The notes beneath the pieces are model-generated. The model ran no database searches and was not told the DNA's origin. It worked only from the letters and a program-made list of their open reading frames with translations. A stretch of DNA of 64,000 nucleotides from Prosapia bicincta (Eukaryota; Arthropoda; Insecta; Hemiptera; Cercopidae). Every line of letters begins with the position of its first letter. The first letter of the stretch is position 1. Of this stretch, positions 27,801 to 32,716 are shown one piece after another. The stretch lies in the NCBI GenBank assembly GCA_036971475.1, contig JBAIZL010000002.1, positions 128,389,533 to 128,453,532 on the forward strand. Direction: 5' to 3'. The translations under genes were made by a program, and so were the position numbers.

Positions 27801-29686
27801 TATCCGTCTGGTCAGGTGGCCTTGATCAGTTCATAGAACTATCTCATCATCTGGCTGTAGATGAAGGAGGCAGTGCTCCTTTACATTTAAACACATCATT
27901 AATTCTAAAATTCCTTAAACAACACATCTCTTTACCACTCATACAGATGAAAGTTTGGAACGTTCCAGAGCATGGTTCAATATGTGTGCAGACTGACTGC
28001 AATGCAACCGAGTTTACCAATAAGCAAGTGGATGCTGGAGATGTCTATTATACACATGACCATTCCGATACAGTGGATGATGAAATATCTCTTTCTTTGT
28101 ATTTAGTGCCTGGCGATGTTTTATTGTGTAACATCACTGTACACGTTCATGTTAATTCTATAAATGACCAGCCTTTTAAGTTAATCAGCCAGTCACCTCA
28201 CGCTAGTGTCGTTCAAGGGCAGAAGCGCACTATTACTAAGCTAGATTTGCAAACAGAAGATGCAGATACACCACCTGAAGAGATTGTCTACGAAATTATC
28301 AGTGGCCCTAACCATGGTGCACTCTCGATTGCAGGTAACTCTACTATAGGTCGGTTTACTCAAGCTGATATAGATACAGGCCGAGTAAAATACGAACATT
28401 TTGGTCCTTTACAACCAGCATCTTTTTATTTTAGGGTGTGGGATGGTCATTTTAATCCAGCCTACACGGTATTTAATATTGAGGTTATACCTGCTACTTT
28501 AAATGTCACTGTGGGCCTTCCAGTGTTGCTGCAACAAGGTTCTAGTGTTGCGGTTATTACATCAGGAGTATTTGTCATTAACACCAATGGGAGGGAAGAA
28601 AGTGTTATATATAATATTACAACACTGCCTCATAATGGTGCGATTTATTTAGATGATGATCCTGTGATGATGTTTCGGCAAAGTGACTTGATTTCTCGGC
28701 GAGTAATGTATCTGCAAAAAGATTTGACTAAACATAGTGATACATTTGAACTAAGTGCAAGTCTCCCTCTAGAAGGGTCACCAGTGGTGAATGGTTTATA
28801 TGTGAATGTAAGTGTTGAACCTTTGTTAAAGTTTGGACGATTTACTCCACTCGCTGGAATGAAAACAAAAATAACAACAGATGCAATAGATGCTGGACCT
28901 TTAGCAAAACTAACCAGTTCAGATCCAGTATTCAGAATATTACAAAAACCAAAGTATGGGAAAATTAAAAAAATAATACGTACCTCTGGAGAACGCCGTA
29001 ATATGCGTGAAAAAGAAGTATCCAGGTTTTCACATGAAGAAATTCGGAGTGGTGTTATTTACTATGTAGCAAAAAAAGGAACTGGAAATGTAAAAGACAG
29101 TTTCCCTTTTCTTTTAGCGGCATCTATATTCCAGCCTGCAATTGGAGAAATGAGATTTGAGGTTATTGGAGAGGCTGGTAGCCCTAATTTAACAGTAAGT
29201 CCACCAAAACCACCAAGATTACCTGGTCCTAAGCCTCCAATTGGATACGAAGGTGTAGAAATTGCTAGTCCGAACATGAGCGATGACTACCTATTGGTTG
29301 TGAGTATGGTTGCAGGGACTATTGTTTTGGCAATTATAGTTGTTATTTTAGTTCGTTGTGGTTCCAAACGTGCGGAAAACAGCGATGGAATCAAAAGCAA
29401 TCTGAATGCACCTCTACCTCTTCCTCGCCCACCTGATGATCTCATGCCTTCTTCGCCTCATCCTAAAAGATCCGGACCTCCATTAACTCCCGGGTCTATC
29501 CCACAGTGTAAAGTGATTCCCTTAGGTCCTACAATAGATTCTGTTACCGGATCTGAACCAGAGCTCAATTTACGTTATCCATATGGAGCTGCTGATGAAG
29601 ACTGGAGCAGTTACGAAGCATCTGAGATTGGTTATCCACAGAGAACAAATAATCCAATGTTAAGAAGAAATCAATATTGGGTCTGA
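5852..29686 (+). CDS. kon: CSPG4/NG2-type transmembrane proteoglycan (Drosophila kon-tiki orthologue), 3' nine exons
   Basis: Nine exons (5852-6114, 10059-10303, 12732-13035, 14898-15146, 17909-18151, 19966-20158, 23350-23505, 25995-26398, 27785-29686) join in frame to give 1318 residues plus stop. All junctions have GT donors and AG acceptors with phases 0,2,0,0,0,1,1,0. The protein is a run of CSPG repeats (recurring FTQ-D-x-RV-Y-H and INDxPP-type signatures), one membrane helix, a 108-residue Pro-rich tail and the C-terminus QYWV, identical to the PDZ ligand of vertebrate NG2. Family members are single-pass surface proteoglycans that link matrix and integrins to PDZ scaffolds such as GRIP; in flies kon-tiki guides muscle attachment. 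Family proteins are about 2300 residues long, so the laminin-G domains and first repeats lie left of the window. Introns are unusually transposon-rich. Confidence 0.93.
6115..6302 (+). other. Short intron stretch before mariner insertion
   Basis: AT-rich; nothing recognised. Confidence 0.5.
6490..7030 (-). pseudogene. Mariner transposase, multiply broken
   Basis: Read right to left: an N-terminal helix-turn-helix part (about 7020-6880, NATEIHRKLCSVYGEDNLSR), a second HTH piece (RRLTLNEI, about 6800-6770) and the catalytic region (6734-6501) with HNNARPVV, KFKWDVFRHP and DLALSDFHLF. In active mariners the first of these is HDNARPH, so the catalytic Asp is replaced by Asn and the following His is lost. 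The pieces are in different frames and the middle of the protein is missing. The gene is inactive. Confidence 0.8.
7310..7353 (-). ncRNA. Minimal type I hammerhead ribozyme motif (family 7)
   Basis: On the minus strand: stem I GACA (7353-7350) pairs with TGTC (7313-7310); core CTGATGA (7349-7343); extra A (7342); stem II GACTGC/GCGATT with a 6-nt loop, one A-C mismatch and two G-U pairs; GAA (7323-7321); stem III AATGTT; C at the cleavage site (7314). The flanking repeat is not otherwise recognised and lies nested in the mariner remnant. The core is fully consensus; the stem II mismatch lowers the chance of activity. Confidence 0.55.
7498..7860 (+). pseudogene. Coding-like remnant of unknown transposon, stops in frame
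   Basis: A plus-strand frame from about 7520 reads acidic and regular (KEEVQEIQPIENFVRQLFDE, then FLPDDEPVEGAN, then FVEIQSDFDVIEKIPLTF) but is crossed by two in-frame stops. The composition suggests a once-coding segment, probably from an element nested in the mariner copy. I do not recognise the family. Confidence 0.3.
8253..8768. repeat. Compound foldback repeat (family 6), three copies of one arm
   Basis: A 75-90 bp module (CAAGGTAAAATCATTGCACT onward to CTTCATA) occurs at about 8258-8320 (+), 8402-8484 (-) and 8703-8768 (+). The first two are joined through a GGATAACGTAAAATATC inverted repeat with a short TA loop. The plus-strand right side holds TTGACAA (8665-8671), a GGTCA/TGACC hairpin, GAA and AGGTGCCT, a hammerhead-like plan. 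The minus-strand partner (8487-8525) has the same parts with TCGACAA. It probably derives from a Penelope-like terminal region. Confidence 0.6.
8768..8808. repeat. (TA)n microsatellite
   Basis: About 40 bases of TA repeat directly after the family 6 foldback. Confidence 0.93.
8809..9798 (+). other. Intron sequence, nothing recognised
   Basis: AT-rich with a slightly more GC-balanced part at 9400-9700. No coding similarity, inverted termini or long repeats seen. Confidence 0.5.
9799..9862. repeat. (TA)n microsatellite
   Basis: About 64 bases of TA repeat in the CSPG4 intron. Confidence 0.95.
10059..10303 (+). CDS. kon: CSPG4 exon 2 of 9 in window
   Basis: Acceptor TTTTCCAG ends at 10058; donor GTAAGT at 10304. 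It enters in phase 0 and leaves in phase 2 (AA|G). The peptide completes one CSPG repeat (DDLDNNRVLFRHEGDE, then DFWVSDGVHQAEGKLEV) and begins the next (ASPAYVEIINNTRLVVRQGG). Confidence 0.93.
10304..11339 (+). other. Intron sequence, nothing recognised
   Basis: AT-rich intron with no coding frame, terminal repeats or strong foldback detected. Confidence 0.5.
11465..11860 (+). pseudogene. GIY-YIG endonuclease domain of a Penelope-like element (truncated)
   Basis: An open frame of 131 codons carries CSSCPSFYIGQTGRSFYTRY followed by EHMKAL, the Cys-x2-Cys plus GIY-YIG-type motif with its Arg and Glu-His that ends Penelope-like retroelement proteins. The domain nicks DNA for insertion. Upstream RT sequence is absent. 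The first about 10 codons are read from the inverted terminal arm, so the ATG is accidental and the native start was lost. The frame ends in a Pro-rich tail just before the right terminal arm. The domain looks intact but cannot be a complete element protein. Confidence 0.82.
11891..11932 (+). ncRNA. Hammerhead-like motif with TTGACAA core (family 2)
   Basis: Stem I TGAG (11891-11894) pairs with CTCA (11929-11932). The core 7-mer is TTGACAA instead of CTGANGA, followed by an extra A, stem II GGGA with loop CACATC and TCAC (TCCC in sister copies), GAA, palindromic ACGGCCGT and C before the 3' strand of stem I. Everything but bases 3 and 8 matches the hammerhead plan; those two changes together give U3-A8. 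Activity is doubtful but testable. Confidence 0.4.
11991..12731 (+). other. Intron sequence, mostly unrecognised
   Basis: AT-rich. A short stretch at 12300-12370 (TTCAAAAGTATTCACTTAGT onward) recurs at 51540-51600 and partly at 41335-41390. Otherwise nothing seen. Confidence 0.5.
12732..13035 (+). CDS. kon: CSPG4 exon 3 of 9 in window
   Basis: Acceptor TTTTTTCTAG ends at 12731; donor GTAATA at 13036. The first G completes the Lys codon from the previous exon, and the exon leaves in phase 0. It encodes a CSPG repeat core: KFEVMNGPSQGVLEV, LFTQEDIVENRLSYRHNGD and DSFELRVFVEG. Confidence 0.93.
13153..13498. repeat. Near-perfect 346-bp foldback (family 5)
   Basis: Arms of about 170 bp run from 13153 to 13325 and back to 13498, joined at an AAAATGATCATTTT centre with almost no loop. 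The outer ends read AGATTTTTTGGACTAGGAGA and its complement. Each arm includes TTGACAA with a GACCAC/GTGGTT hairpin, GAA and ATATAT. The arrangement matches inverted terminal regions left by Penelope-like elements. It lies about 120 bp downstream of exon 3, so transcripts of the intron would form a long hairpin. Confidence 0.8.
13651..14579. mobile_element. DNA transposon-like element with about 45-bp terminal inverted repeats, non-autonomous
   Basis: The left end (13651-13700: TACAGAAGG, then CTGGTGACAGCAACGCAATG, then AAACTTGAG) is the inverted match of 14530-14579. The inside has no recognisable transposase. A partial repeat of the end sequence (GTTGCTCCAGTC, CGCGACTAGTGA) lies inside the left half. 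Target-site duplication is not clear, so the superfamily (hAT, P, PIF) is not assigned. Confidence 0.7.
14898..15146 (+). CDS. kon: CSPG4 exon 4 of 9 in window
   Basis: Acceptor TAAATAG ends at 14897; donor GTAAGT at 15147; phase 0 at both ends. It encodes VKQPHVPASDITFLVMEPPH followed by YGYLEM, then FDQATIDLGRLHYVQ, one CSPG repeat ending in the VDVTNGITWLRGLI strand. Confidence 0.92.
15406..15441 (-). ncRNA. Minimal type I hammerhead ribozyme motif (family 4, left arm)
   Basis: Minus strand: stem I GAGG (15441-15438) pairs with CCTC (15409-15406); core CTGATGA (15437-15431); extra A (15430); stem II GTC/GAC with loop GTAA; GAA (15419-15417); palindromic stem III AACGTT (15416-15411); T at the cleavage site (15410). 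All core positions are consensus and both outer stems pair perfectly. At 36 nt it is the most compact copy here. Confidence 0.65.
15461..15496 (+). ncRNA. Minimal type I hammerhead ribozyme motif (family 4, right arm)
   Basis: Plus strand: stem I GAGG (15461-15464) with TTTC (15493-15496), two G-U pairs; core CTGAAGA (15465-15471); extra A; stem II GTC/GGC with loop GTAA; GAA (15483-15485); AACGTT; T. The differences from the left arm (T to A at position 7, A to G in stem II, C to T in stem I) all keep consensus or pairing. Confidence 0.6.
15690..16714 (+). mobile_element. pogo/Tigger/jerky-type DNA transposon, internally deleted
   Basis: It starts CAGTAGAGTCTCGAAAATCC and ends with an inverted GAATTATCGAGACTCTACTG, flanked on both sides by TA (15688-15689, 16715-16716), the usual pogo-group ends and target. 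The plus strand contains remnants of a jerky/Tigger transposase: NVARLIHPMDQSVFECMKK (about 15874-15930), corresponding to the NVTxLIQPMDQG motif around the last catalytic Asp. Next comes a C-terminal part, TVKEVVYGIAKTWNETKEKS (about 16012-16072), after a frameshift. The DNA-binding half is missing. Related end sequences occur at 25373-25866 and 41564-41960. Confidence 0.85.
16715..17440 (+). other. Intron sequence, nothing recognised
   Basis: AT-rich intron with no coding similarity or inverted structure seen. Confidence 0.5.
17440..17830. repeat. Foldback family with GACGCGTTTC arms, copy 1
   Basis: Inverted arms at about 17545-17605 and 17620-17700 share GCTTACTTGCTGACGCGTTT, ACATTCGTTCC and ACGAAGCTAA. 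The second full copy is at 32518-32716 and a single arm at 51480-51535. On one strand it reads GAA, ACGCGT, C like the 3' half of a hammerhead, but no convincing CTGANGA precedes it. Confidence 0.7.
17909..18151 (+). CDS. kon: CSPG4 exon 5 of 9 in window
   Basis: Acceptor ATTTTTTAG ends at 17908; donor GTATAG at 18152; phase 0 at both ends. It encodes ITFLVVPERLYIGGGELRCE, a Leu/Pro linker and YKLQKGPLYGHF, then WSPQQMQAGIIQ: the first half of a CSPG repeat. A Cys in LRCEEG is unusual for the repeat. Confidence 0.92.
18777..19776. mobile_element. piggyBac-type MITE flanked by TTAA
   Basis: The left end CCTTTTGCGCTC and right end GAGTTCAAAAGG are inverted matches, each directly abutted by TTAA (18773-18776 and 19777-19780). 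TTAA targets and CC/GG ends define piggyBac-like elements. The internal about 1 kb holds no transposase. A similar TCCTTTGCGCTCGTAAGG end appears alone at about 48721-48738. Confidence 0.8.
19966..20158 (+). CDS. kon: CSPG4 exon 6 of 9 in window
   Basis: Acceptor TTTGTTTGCAG ends at 19965; donor GTATTT at 20159; enters in phase 0, leaves in phase 1 (G|CT). It encodes YIHNGNESSEDEFVMVAKAG, the linker VAVNDEVPIIVNNTGLTLWQ and the start of the next repeat. The donor is weaker than its neighbours, but the joined frame into exon 7 (HLAAIDKDTPPENLTF) supports it. Confidence 0.9.
20340..20515. repeat. Foldback with ATTCAAGTACATTTTCCTGC arms
   Basis: The arm at 20353-20388 is the exact inverted complement of 20478-20513, with about 90 bases between. 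No ORF and no target duplication identified. Confidence 0.7.
20536..20965. repeat. Compound inverted repeat
   Basis: Segments around 20536-20650, 20700-20800 and 20850-20965 repeat a module (AATGACGTTGG, then ATTACTTGTTT, GAATATCAACTTTTTTC) twice forward and once inverted. It probably derives from a non-autonomous element; family unknown. Confidence 0.55.
20966..23349 (+). other. Long intron stretch, nothing recognised
   Basis: About 2.4 kb of AT-rich intron. I looked for transposase or RT similarity and for paired termini and found none that I trust. Confidence 0.45.
23350..23505 (+). CDS. kon: CSPG4 exon 7 of 9 in window
   Basis: Acceptor TTTTTTATAG ends at 23349; donor GTGAGT at 23506; enters and leaves in phase 1. 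It encodes AAIDKDTPPENLTFAIVSAT, then GHVALV and RFSQSSLNKQQLVFVHS, a compact CSPG repeat half. Intron length before it is about 3.2 kb. Confidence 0.92.
23641..23830 (+). repeat. Direct tandem duplication, 99-bp period, two copies
   Basis: TCAAATGGTTGCTGTACC begins at 23641 and again at 23740, with the following about 75 bases nearly the same. A local duplication in the intron. Confidence 0.85.
23831..25372 (+). other. Intron sequence with one dispersed-repeat fragment
   Basis: The part 24090-24210 (CCTACTGAGCTTAACAAAG onward to TGTGTGGTAACCATGGCAAC) is closely similar to 44345-44440, belonging to the SINE-like family. The rest shows nothing recognisable. Confidence 0.55.
25373..25866. mobile_element. 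pogo-type MITE with TA target
   Basis: It starts CAGTAGAACCTCTCTAATTC and ends with an inverted GAATTAGCAAGGTTCTACTG, flanked by TA on both sides (25371-25372, 25867-25868). About 494 bp with no coding sequence. The outer 6 bases CAGTAG match the element at 15690. Confidence 0.85.
25995..26398 (+). CDS. kon: CSPG4 exon 8 of 9 in window
   Basis: Acceptor ATTTTCAG ends at 25994; donor GTAAGA at 26399; enters in phase 1, leaves in phase 0. It encodes the end of one repeat (GEKIDGEFDVVVSDGVNSAG) and a full further repeat start (MLRIVENSGLHVFPQ, then FTQADVNNSRIWYQH). The FxF/VSDG pattern is typical of CSPG repeats. Confidence 0.93.
26490..27361 (+). mobile_element. Internally deleted mariner transposon
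   Basis: The left terminal repeat AAGGTGTGATAAAAAAATAC (26491-26510) is the inverted match of the right one (27340-27360, GTATTTTTTGATCACACCT). About 870 bp rather than about 1.3 kb, and lacking most of the N-terminal coding half. It lies in the last CSPG4 intron in the same orientation as the gene. Confidence 0.88.
26692..27320 (+). pseudogene. Mariner transposase fragments
   Basis: An N-terminal helix-turn-helix piece (QRINTRFSFKLQSNGKEAHE, then MYKYLYGDNVV; about 26690-26812) is followed after a deletion by the catalytic part (26960-27320) with HQDNVPYHTS, HLPYSPDLAPCDFWLF and a C-terminal stretch in another frame (AIERATIEQLFSKKLSRN). The two last catalytic Asp residues are visible, but frameshifts near 27120 and the missing first Asp region make it inactive. 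Confidence 0.85.
27785..29686 (+). CDS. kon: CSPG4 last exon: four CSPG-type repeats, membrane helix, cytoplasmic tail
   Basis: Acceptor GGTTTTAG ends at 27784; the frame is open to TGA at 29684-29686. In order: the repeat with VWNVPEHGSICVQT and FTNKQVDAGDVYYTHD; the repeat with TEDADTPPEEIVYEI, RFTQADIDTGRVKYEH and FYFRVWDGHFNPAY; the repeat with MFRQSDLISRRVMYLQ; a weaker repeat (RFSHEEIRSGVIYYV); a Pro-rich stalk; a membrane helix LLVVSMVAGTIVLAIIVVIL (about 29291-29355); and a 108-residue Pro-rich cytoplasmic tail ending QYWV, a class II PDZ ligand. Most other exons of this gene are below 410 bp, so this 1.9-kb exon is large. The tail is longer than the roughly 75 residues of mammalian NG2. 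Confidence 0.95.
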   Translation, partial: EFHIDISVWSGGLDQFIELSHHLAVDEGGSAPLHLNTSLILKFLKQHISLPLIQMKVWNVPEHGSICVQTDCNATEFTNKQVDAGDVYYTHDHSDTVDDEISLSLYLVPGDVLLCNITVHVHVNSINDQPFKLISQSPHASVVQGQKRTITKLDLQTEDADTPPEEIVYEIISGPNHGALSIAGNSTIGRFTQADIDTGRVKYEHFGPLQPASFYFRVWDGHFNPAYTVFNIEVIPATLNVTVGLPVLLQQGSSVAVITSGVFVINTNGREESVIYNITTLPHNGAIYLDDDPVMMFRQSDLISRRVMYLQKDLTKHSDTFELSASLPLEGSPVVNGLYVNVSVEPLLKFGRFTPLAGMKTKITTDAIDAGPLAKLTSSDPVFRILQKPKYGKIKKIIRTSGERRNMREKEVSRFSHEEIRSGVIYYVAKKGTGNVKDSFPFLLAASIFQPAIGEMRFEVIGEAGSPNLTVSPPKPPRLPGPKPPIGYEGVEIASPNMSDDYLLVVSMVAGTIVLAIIVVILVRCGSKRAENSDGIKSNLNAPLPLPRPPDDLMPSSPHPKRSGPPLTPGSIPQCKVIPLGPTIDSVTGSEPELNLRYPYGAADEDWSSYEASEIGYPQRTNNPMLRRNQYWV

Positions 29687-32517
29687 TAGTTCCCTTGACA
29701 GCGCTTTGATGCGTTGTCGCTATATAAACAATGAATGCTCAGTGAATAAGACTAACATGTTTTTTTGGTTGTTTTAAATGGCTTATTAGGTAATTGTTTG
29801 GAATATATTAAGGCATTATTTTAACACTTAATAATTGTATCTTTTTGGTTATATTAAGAAACATTTCATAAGTGATGTAGCGTAATTTAAAAATTTAGAG
29901 TGTGCAATGAGTGTATTTTTAGTTGTAACAGCAGTCTGGAATGGACTCTTTGTATGGGAGCTTTATTCTCAAACTAAAAATGTTGTCTAAATATTTTTTA
30001 TAAATTAATTCTAAAGGTATTAAATATACTCTTTACAAAACATTAAAATAGAATTAAAAAGCAATTAATATTGTCCTTGATTTGCGAGTCAGGTACAACT
30101 ATTTATTTAAACAGGCAATGTTACAATAATAGGCATGCTATCGTCATCAGGGCTTATTCCTTCTACACTCTATTAAAAAATAGCGCCGTCACATAACTTT
30201 AAACATAGCCAGTGAATAATAGTAAGTTATTTGCCTTTAAATCTTCTTTCAATTTGTTTCATAATCAAAATAGTTTTGTTACAAAAATGATTGCAATATG
30301 AATATATTTAGTGGATTGCTCTGATTCATGGCCTTAATGGATTGGAAGTAAAAATATTAGCTATATTTTTTTATCTGAAATAGCTGTATGTCTTTATTTA
30401 TCTCACCAACAATTGAAATGAACCAAACAATATTTATAATTTATAATATTATTTTATTTTTTTCACTAAAAGTAGCATAAATTATCTATCAGTTTAACTT
30501 TAGCTACATAGTAAATTATTAATCCAGGATAGCCTATTGTAACAGAAGGCTTAGTACGAAATAATTTCCTGTGTATACTGTCATCGTTTAGACAGCTACG
30601 TTTACGTCATTGGACATTGGGGATTTCCTTTAGCTTGTTAACATAAGCACATTTTTCGTCTTCCGTCTAGCAGTCAGTATATTTTTCTCAATTTAGTATG
30701 GAATTAGTTTCTCTTTATGGACATGCTTTTTTATCAAAGTTTAGCAGATGGGCTTAACAAGATATTTCACAGTATTAAATAGTGGTACTGAATTACATAG
30801 TTTATGTTGGTATAATGTAATTTTTTCTTAGTAAAATATTCAAGAACTTGTTTCAGTTCATGTAAACTTCCCACCCCCTTTAGTTCATTTAACAATTTAA
30901 TTAACACATTTAATGGCGGCCTTTTAATTTGTAGCGATAATTCCCAGAATTGATTTTCATTGCGTGAAAAAAAAGATAAAACTGTATAAGATGAGCCCAA
31001 TAGGAAATTTGTACAGCATTTCTAATGGTAATACCAGGAAAAAGAATTTTTCATCTTGGTAAAAATGGCTAAGTTGAGTCAACACGTATAAATGTGTTTA
31101 TAGATTTTTGTAAAATTAATATTTAAAACTCAGTAAAATTTTCATAAGATTTAATAACTGACATTGGCATTTATGTTGCCTAATGTAGGGTTATTCAAGC
31201 TACAAGTAAATCAGAAATTAATAGTTTTCAGTTGTCTGGAGTATGTGTTTCAGTTGTCTAGAGCTAAACAAATAAGGAATGGTTTATAATGAAAAATGAA
31301 CAAATGTTTTTCACATATCAAATAAAATTATACAAGAATTGAGTGAAAAAGAAAAATTAAATAGTGAAATATATATTATTTAAATTAAATTTTAAGGAGT
31401 GGGCAAGGTTTAGCTGTAGATTTTTTGTATAAGATGTAAATAACCTACATACAGTAGACAATTATTAATTCTGGGACAACCTAATAATAAACTGTGTAAC
31501 CAAAATAGTTGATGCTGAAAGTTAATGAAAATTGTGAAATATTTAATGTGTTATTTTTTAAAAATTGAGATTCATTCGGAAACTTGATTTTTATTCTTAG
31601 TTTTTGTAGTATTGCTTTACATTGAAAAATAATTTTTCCTAGGTTTTACAGCTATAACATCAGAAAATACAGTAGCATTGCATACTACATACATTTGATT
31701 TGTTCTATATTACTAGGTACTACATTAATAATACATTTGCTGTAATGATGATAGGCAATACTGGATTGCCATATACTATACTATAGCATACAGTAGAAGA
31801 TATACTATATTCACAAATCCCTCCTATTTCTTTAAAATTAGACAACTATCGTCACGTATAATTTAAATAAGTATTCAGATAAATAAGGTTGCATTTTTTT
31901 AAAATTTTCTGGAAGTGTTTCAATTTATTAGATAAATCAATTGCTTGAATTTCATCTTGAAGTTAAACCATGTGTCCTGAGATTTCTGAAATAGATTCTA
32001 AAACACTATAAATTTGTATCTCCTTTTTATGTAATCTAGTGTTTTCTTGAATGTTTCTCATTATGAACTCTAGTGATTTTACAAACGTTATCCACTGAGA
32101 AAGGTCTCTTAATATAGCCATAATAAAAGCACTATAACTCACCAGTATTAATATTTTATTAAAATTTAAAATAATTTATTGCATTTGATATGCATTTATA
32201 AAAACAAAAATTTTATTTATATTTATTTATGTTCTAAGAGCGTAGTTATTTATAGCAATATAAAATTATTAATAAAACAAAAACAGGGGTTATACATAAG
32301 TTTATAAGTTAGTACGGAGTTTTGAATGAATAATTATAATACATGATGATACATGGGAGGGATAAGTTTAAAATTATTTTCATTTTATATGTACTTGTTC
32401 AAAGATTGCAAATACAAAATGTTTTTTAAGGATGTACCATTTCGATTTGTGGTTGCCACATCCCTGAGGGCTAAATCTATTCATTGTATAGTGTCTTTGT
32501 TCAAATTGTACAATGTG
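29687..32517 (+). other. 3' UTR of CSPG4 and downstream sequence
   Basis: No open frame of note follows the stop. The transcript end cannot be fixed: several AATAAA-like hexamers occur (for example near 31321). A decayed repeat at about 30085-30155 (minus strand CTGATGA, then a GATAG/CTATT hairpin, but no GAA) may be a dead hammerhead. Otherwise nothing recognised. Confidence 0.5.
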
Positions 32518-32716
32518 ACTAATTTTAAAAAATACTTGACTAAATGAATACGTAATTGCTTGCTTGCTGACGCGTTTCAAAACATTCAGACCTTTTACGA
32601 AGCTAACTCTCTACAGGGTTAACTTGAGTAGAGGGTTAGCTTTGTAAAAGGAACGAATGTTTTGAAACGCGTCAGCAAGCAAGCAATTATGTATTCTTAG
32701 TTACGTATTTTTAAAA
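32518..32716. repeat. Foldback family with GACGCGTTTC arms, copy 2
   Basis: The arms 32545-32612 and 32630-32700 are inverted copies (GCTTGCTTGCTGACGCGTTT, ACGAAGCTAAC) around a short centre. Same family as 17440-17830. The sequence after the right arm (AATCAGTGAATTCAAGATGA) also matches 17440-17520 inverted and 41350-41375. Confidence 0.75.

Noticed and set aside
29062..29277. Minus-strand 71-codon frame rich in Gly and Pro
   Set aside because: Antisense shadow of the CSPG4 Pro-rich stalk.
30085..30155. Hammerhead motif on the minus strand downstream of CSPG4
   Set aside because: CTGATGA and a GATAG/CTATT hairpin are present, but GAA and stem III are not; at most a dead copy.
32353..32580. 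Overlapping plus and minus open frames
   Set aside because: No similarity, AT-rich composition, and overlap with the GACGCG foldback arm.
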